From assembly GCA_045118955.1 (NCBI GenBank), contig JBGVKB010000072.1, positions 1-9,367 of the forward strand: a stretch of DNA of 9,367 bases. The letters are read 5' to 3'. The position numbers were made by a program, and so were the translations under genes. Of this stretch, positions 5,947 through 9,367 are shown in pieces. Below the pieces are notes generated by a model. It saw only the letters and a list, made by a program, of their open reading frames with translations, was not told the origin of the DNA and searched no databases. Origin of the DNA: SFJ001 sp045118955 (GTDB lineage Bacteria > Bacillota > Clostridia > Oscillospirales > Ruminococcaceae). Every line of letters begins with the position of its first letter. Position 1 is the first letter of the stretch.

Positions 5947-8385
5947 TCACGCGGCGGGCACTGCCGCAGGCGCGGCCACATGGACACCGGTGCACTGGGC
6001 AGGCATATTGTCCTGCGTGTAGTAGCCGGTGGCAGTGGGGCAGCCGGGGCCGGCCAGATCGCCGGTGGCGGTGCAGTAGGAACGGCTCACCACATTCTCG
6101 CTGAAGGGGAAGTTCTTAGGCTCCAGATCGCCCTGGATCATCTCCATGTAGGCCTTCCAGACCTTCTGGGGGTAGGTGCTCATGCGGTCGTTCCGGCTGG
6201 GGTCGGTCTCGGTCATGTCGTAGGGGGTGTCGTAGCCGCACCACACACTGGTCACATAGTAGGGGGTCAGACCAACGAAGGTGTAATCCTTATCGTTGGT
6301 GGTGGTACCGGTCTTGCCGACCGCCTCCATGCCGCCCGCCTTGGGGGTGCTGCCCGCGGCGGTACCGCTCACCATGACCTCCCGCAGCAGGCGGTTCATG
6401 ATGGTGGCGGTCTCGGGGGTCAGCGCCTCAGAGGTGCTCAGGTTGTTGGTGTTGTCCAGAATGATCTCACCCAGATCGTTGGTGACCTCGGTGTAGAAGT
6501 AGGGGGTGTTGTACTTGCCCTCGTTGAAGATCTGGTAGGCCGCGCACAGCTCCAGCGCGGTCACGCCCTGCGTCTGGCCGCCCAGCACAATGGGGCTGTA
6601 GTCGGCGTCGCTGGGCAGCAGGCTCTCGGCCTGCAGGGTGTCATGCACGAACTCGTACATATTCTGCACGCCCACAAAGCTGCCCACCCACACGGCGGTG
6701 GTGTTGTAGGACTTCTTCAGGCCGGTGGCCACAGTCACGGTGCTGGGGTCAATGGAACCGGTGGCGGTGCCGTGATCGTAGGTGCCGTCGTAGTTGGAGG
6801 GCCAGTCACGCCACGCCTCCAGCACGCCGGTGGCGGCGGCAGGCGGGTTGTTCACGTCCCAGCCCATGCGGCGGAAGTAGTCCTCGTTGGGCACCTTCTC
6901 CAGACTGGCGGCATAGAATGGCCGGTCGGGCACCATGGTGGAGTAGTGGATGGCCTGGTTCTCCAGAGCCAGACAGTAGGCCGCGATGGGCTTGGCGCTG
7001 GATCCGGTCTGACGGGGGGAGTCGATGGCGCGGTTCAGCACCAGATCCGCCGTCTTCTCGCCCAGACCGCCGCCGACCGCCAGCACACGGCCCTCGTAGT
7101 CCATGGTGACCATGGAAGCCTGCACGCGCACCTTGACGATGGGGGTGCCGTCCTCGTCGGTCTTGCGGCTGCCGTCCTCGTTGTAGACAGGCTGACCATC
7201 GCCGGGGTACACCTCGTCCTCGGGCACCTCACGCCAGCGCGCAGGGAAATAGGCGTCGCCCGCGTTCAGCATGACCGTCTCCATCTGCTCCTGCAGATAG
7301 GGATCGACCGCTGCGTAAATGCGCAGACCGCCGTTGTAGATCATGTTCATGGCCTGTTCGGCGGTGTAGCCCTTCTCCTCCATGAACTGCTCTTTCAGCT
7401 GGTTGATGACCGCATCGGTGTAATAGCTGTTGCGGGAGGTGGTCGCGACGACCTCCTTCTCCTCTTCCTCAGCCAGCATCAGCGGGGTAGCCTTCGCCTC
7501 CTCGTATTCCTCGGTGGTGATGTGGCCCTGCTGGTGCATCAGATACAGCACATGGTTGCGGCGGGTCAGGTGCTGCTCAGGGTTGGTGATAGGGTTGTAG
7601 CTGGTGGGACTCTTGATGATGGCGGCGATGGACGCGCACTCCGGCAGGCTCAGCTCCTCGATGGGCTTGTTGAAGTACTCGTTGGCGCCCGCCTCCACGC
7701 CCGCCAGCGTGCCGGTCAGGCTGATGGTGTTCAGATACGCCTCCAGAACGGTGTCCTTGGAGTAGCGGTTGGCAAGGCCGATGGCGCGGAAGATCTCGCG
7801 CACCTTGCGCATCACGTCCGCCTCATCGTCGGCGCTGATGTTCTTGATGAGCTGCTGCTCCAGCGTGGACGCGCCCTGCAGGGTATCAAACAGGGTCAGC
7901 CGGCCGCCGGTGGCCTTGGTCAGCACCAGGTTGGCGGCCGCGGCCACGGTGCGCTTGAAGTTCACACCCGGCTCGGTGTAGAAATCCTTGTCCTCCACCG
8001 CGATGACCGCCCATTTCATATCCGCAGGGATCTGATCCAGATCCACCCACACGCGGTCATTGTCACGGCTCAGGCGGGCGTACTCCTCCCACTCGCCGGT
8101 GTCGTGATTCTGGGCATAGATGAAGCTGGTCTTGGCAAGGCTGGTGCCGTTGCTGTCCAGATTCAGCAGCTCCGCGTCGTGCTGGGTCACGTCCACCACG
8201 TACAGGCTCAGCATCACGGCGCCCACCGAGCAGGCCATGATGGCAAGACACATACATACCACGCAGAACCGCCAGAAAAAGCTCCAGATGGGATGCTTTT
8301 TCTTCGCCTTTTTGGACTTGCCGGTCCCCTGAGGCTGGGTGTTCTGCACGCCCTTGCGGCGGCTTTCAGATTCGTTCGTTGCGAT
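5947..8385 (-). CDS. Class A penicillin-binding protein (GT51 transglycosylase plus transpeptidase)
   Basis: This bifunctional membrane enzyme polymerises lipid II glycan strands and cross-links peptides in peptidoglycan. Numbered from the AUC start used here (812 residues), a basic linker (about 22-31) precedes one membrane segment at about 33-64. The GT51 domain spans roughly 110-300, with the VEDKDFY catalytic Glu near 131, GASTLEQQL near 171-179 and KDTVLEAYLN near 210-219. The transpeptidase has SSAK (nucleophile Ser462, Lys465), SYN (559-561) and KTGT (691-694). A short Cys-containing tail and an Ala/Pro end follow. The frame is open up to a TTG at 8508, but the predicted promoter puts that codon almost at the transcript 5' end. 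The only strong SD (AAGGAGG, 8400-8394) lies 8 nt before an in-frame ATC at 8383-8385. GTG codons at 8475, 8469 and 8349 are alternatives with poor SDs. The function is certain; the start is not. Confidence 0.93.
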   Translation of the reverse strand: MATNESESRRKGVQNTQPQGTGKSKKAKKKHPIWSFFWRFCVVCMCLAIMACSVGAVMLSLYVVDVTQHDAELLNLDSNGTSLAKTSFIYAQNHDTGEWEEYARLSRDNDRVWVDLDQIPADMKWAVIAVEDKDFYTEPGVNFKRTVAAAANLVLTKATGGRLTLFDTLQGASTLEQQLIKNISADDEADVMRKVREIFRAIGLANRYSKDTVLEAYLNTISLTGTLAGVEAGANEYFNKPIEELSLPECASIAAIIKSPTSYNPITNPEQHLTRRNHVLYLMHQQGHITTEEYEEAKATPLMLAEEEEKEVVATTSRNSYYTDAVINQLKEQFMEEKGYTAEQAMNMIYNGGLRIYAAVDPYLQEQMETVMLNAGDAYFPARWREVPEDEVYPGDGQPVYNEDGSRKTDEDGTPIVKVRVQASMVTMDYEGRVLAVGGGLGEKTADLVLNRAIDSPRQTGSSAKPIAAYCLALENQAIHYSTMVPDRPFYAASLEKVPNEDYFRRMGWDVNNPPAAATGVLEAWRDWPSNYDGTYDHGTATGSIDPSTVTVATGLKKSYNTTAVWVGSFVGVQNMYEFVHDTLQAESLLPSDADYSPIVLGGQTQGVTALELCAAYQIFNEGKYNTPYFYTEVTNDLGEIILDNTNNLSTSEALTPETATIMNRLLREVMVSGTAAGSTPKAGGMEAVGKTGTTTNDKDYTFVGLTPYYVTSVWCGYDTPYDMTETDPSRNDRMSTYPQKVWKAYMEMIQGDLEPKNFPFSENVVSRSYCTATGDLAGPGCPTATGYYTQDNMPAQCTGVHVAAPAAVPAA

Positions 8386-8512
8386 GGGGATCGCCTCCTT
8401 ATCAAAGCCCGCCCGGACGGGTCTCCCCGCCTGACGGCTCTCGCTTTTATAGTTCCTGAATTGCTCCACGGTCACGGCTGAATGGGCGCACTTGCCCCTT
8501 GCAGCCAATAAA
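8386..8512 (-). promoter_or_regulatory. Structured 5' leader of the PBP gene
   Basis: If transcription starts near 8512, the PBP mRNA has a leader of about 125 nt. Two foldable parts are visible. At 8476-8506, GGCTG/CAGCC and an inner GGGC/GCCC make a stem near the 5' end. At 8404-8447, AAAGC/GCTTT closes a domain holding a GACGGG/CCCGCC stem (8416-8421 with 8426-8431) that, in the RNA, has a GAGA (GNRA) loop. The domain sits a few bases before the SD at 8394-8400. I do not recognise a known riboswitch class. The same bases could instead encode an N-terminal extension of the PBP. Confidence 0.4.
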
Positions 8513-8519
8513 CAGAGTT

Positions 8520-8528
8520 ATTATAGCA
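8520..8528 (-). promoter_or_regulatory. Extended -10 promoter of the PBP gene
   Basis: The minus strand reads TGCTATAAT (8528-8520), a perfect extended -10 element. No convincing -35 is seen 16-18 nt upstream (GTACTT or TACTTT), which such promoters tolerate. The expected transcription start is near 8512. It lies in the divergent gap between the PBP and BofC-like genes. No clear promoter was found for the plus-strand gene in the same 127-nt gap. Confidence 0.65.
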
Positions 8529-8635
8529 CAGCCCGCGGCCAAAAGTACAGCCTTTCGCGGTGAAAGTTGTATGTGACCGCAAAAAAACGTCCAAACTGTG
8601 TGCAGCACCCAACGCTTGAAAGAAGGTGTCCTCTC

Positions 8636-8941
8636 ATGAGCAAGACTTGGTTTTGGGCGCTGTGCGCCTTGTGCGCGGCGGCGCTTTTGATCAGCCTGAT
8701 GTGGCTGTTCGCCCCGCAGACGGTTCTGCCCGCCGATCCGCCTCCCGCCTACACCCTGCGGGACGAGGGCGGCCGGGTGGCGGTATACACCGGCGAGGCG
8801 AGCGCACCCGACGCGCCGCTGGCGGTCTATGACATCTACACCCGGCTGCTGCCGGAAAACGACCTGCTCCATCTGCAAAAGGGCATCCCAGTGTACAGCG
8901 ACGCCGAGCTGCAGACGCTTCTGGAGGACTTCGGCCTGTGA
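8636..8941 (+). CDS. Small membrane-anchored protein with a BofC_C-like domain
   Basis: The 101-residue protein has one N-terminal hydrophobic segment (about 5-25), then a Pro-rich linker (PADPPP), then a domain at 38-100. That domain contains YTLRDEGGRVAVYTG, VYDIYTRLLPENDLLHLQKGI and ELQTLLEDFGL. The pattern (growth of an L-R-x-x-x-G-x-V-A-V-Y strand, a LP-x-x-D helix, a KGI turn and a LLED end) resembles the BofC C-terminal domain found in many small clostridial proteins. In B. subtilis, BofC restrains SpoIVB signalling to pro-sigma-K, but this protein lacks the BofC N-terminal domain, so that role should not be assumed. It is probably anchored in the membrane with the domain outside. The ATG follows AGAAGGTG with about 7-nt spacing; an upstream in-frame ATG at 8567 lacks an SD. 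It is divergent from the PBP gene and converges with a 6-bp gap on the glyoxalase gene. Confidence 0.75.
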   Translation: MSKTWFWALCALCAAALLISLMWLFAPQTVLPADPPPAYTLRDEGGRVAVYTGEASAPDAPLAVYDIYTRLLPENDLLHLQKGIPVYSDAELQTLLEDFGL

Positions 8942-8947
8942 GCGGGT

Positions 8948-9310
8948 TCAGCGCACAGGAACGATCTCGATCCAGTAGCCATCCGGGTCGCTGATGAAAT
9001 AGATGCCCATGCCGGGGTTCTCGTAGCAGATGCAGCCCATGGCCGCGTGCTTTGCGTGCGCCGCATCCATGTCATCGGTCTGGAAGGCCAGATGGATCTC
9101 GTTGTCCCCCAGATTATAGGGCTGAGTGCGGTCCTTCAGCCAGGTCAGCTCCAGCTTGTGGGGAGTGACCTCATCCCCGAGGAACACCAGCGTGAAGCCG
9201 CTGCGCTCCTTGCGGCGGGTCTCCACCAGCCCGAGCGCTTCCTTGTAGAAGGCCAGACTCTTCTCCAGATCCAGAACGTTCAGATTGTTGTGGGCAAAGG
9301 TAAACTTCAT
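8948..9310 (-). CDS. VOC-family glyoxalase I-like protein (lactoylglutathione lyase type)
   Basis: The 120-residue protein is a vicinal-oxygen-chelate protein close in length and motifs to GloA. His7 (FAHNNLNV), Glu54 (KLELTW), His73 (NEIHLAF) and Glu115 (YWIEIV) fall at the four metal-ligand positions of glyoxalase I (H5, E56, H74 and E122 in the E. coli enzyme). ISDPDGYWIEIV is the typical C-terminal strand. Glyoxalase I turns the hemithioacetal of methylglyoxal and a thiol into a lactoyl thioester; a clostridial enzyme may use a thiol other than glutathione. The protein should be cytoplasmic. The ATG follows a GGAGAGGG-like SD. The upstream promoter is not in the window. A related VOC activity cannot be ruled out, so no gene symbol is given. 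Confidence 0.85.
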   Translation of the reverse strand: MKFTFAHNNLNVLDLEKSLAFYKEALGLVETRRKERSGFTLVFLGDEVTPHKLELTWLKDRTQPYNLGDNEIHLAFQTDDMDAAHAKHAAMGCICYENPGMGIYFISDPDGYWIEIVPVR

Positions 9311-9327
9311 CGTTCTTCCCTCTCCGT

Positions 9328-9357
9328 CCCCGCGGGCCGTTCCGCGGGGCTTTCTTT
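9328..9357 (+). terminator. Plus-strand intrinsic terminator, antisense to the glyoxalase gene leader
   Basis: A perfect 8-bp stem, CCCCGCGG (9328-9335) and CCGCGGGG (9342-9349), has a 6-nt loop. It is followed on the plus strand by CTTTCTTTTTG. On the minus strand the stem is followed by ACGGAGAGGG, with no U-tract, so it works only for plus-strand RNA. The nearest plus-strand gene upstream is the BofC-like gene ending at 8941. Confidence 0.75.
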
Positions 9358-9367
9358 TTGTGTCCCG

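Noticed and set aside
5980..8481. 833-codon open frame on the plus strand across the PBP gene
   Set aside because: It is antisense to a certain class A PBP with all catalytic motifs, and its low-complexity His/Gly/Val-rich translation is a codon-bias shadow.
8567..8635. Upstream ATG extension of the BofC-like protein
   Set aside because: No SD precedes it, the added residues are polar and not family-like, and the ATG at 8636 has an SD and begins directly before the membrane segment.

Overview
The window comes from a GC-rich Gram-positive chromosome, most likely a gut Firmicute of the Clostridia/Oscillospirales (Faecalibacterium, Gemmiger or Subdoligranulum type). The inference rests on strong AGGAGG-type Shine-Dalgarno (SD) sites, a PheB-like ACT regulator, a BofC_C-type protein and the overall gene style. 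No species can be named from sequence alone. The region is mostly core chromosome. I see no phage, IS element, CRISPR array, rRNA or tRNA, and no clear novel multi-gene system. The most interesting signals are small regulatory and translational ones.

Layout. Positions 1-106 hold the end of lepA (+), closed by a terminator hairpin shared with the gene that converges on it. Positions 198-1690 hold a minus-strand two-gene unit: a small AbrB-type DNA-binding protein translationally coupled to a macrolide-type GT1 glycosyltransferase. It is driven by a near-consensus promoter that carries three tandem 9-bp repeats.

Positions 1711-5777 hold a minus-strand operon for the aspartate family of amino acids. 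Its order is extended -10 promoter, PheB-like ACT-domain regulator, homoserine dehydrogenase (hom), homoserine kinase (thrB), aspartate kinase (lysC) and a strong intrinsic terminator. The enzymes take aspartate to aspartyl phosphate (lysC), aspartate semialdehyde to homoserine (hom) and homoserine to O-phosphohomoserine (thrB). Aspartate-semialdehyde dehydrogenase and threonine synthase (thrC) are not in the window. lysC carries an internal SD and ATG placed to make a separate ACT-only beta subunit.

Positions 5947-8528 hold a class A penicillin-binding protein (minus strand) with an extended -10 promoter and a structured leader of about 125 nt. Its best SD faces an AUC codon rather than AUG, GUG or UUG. 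A small membrane-anchored BofC_C-like protein (+, 8636-8941) diverges from it. That gene converges, with a 6-bp gap, on a glyoxalase I-like gene (minus, 8948-9310). The only terminator seen for the BofC-like transcript lies beyond the glyoxalase gene, so the two transcripts may overlap completely.

No gene-free stretch exceeds 300 bases. The largest, 5697-5946, holds the amino-acid operon promoter and a terminator-like hairpin.
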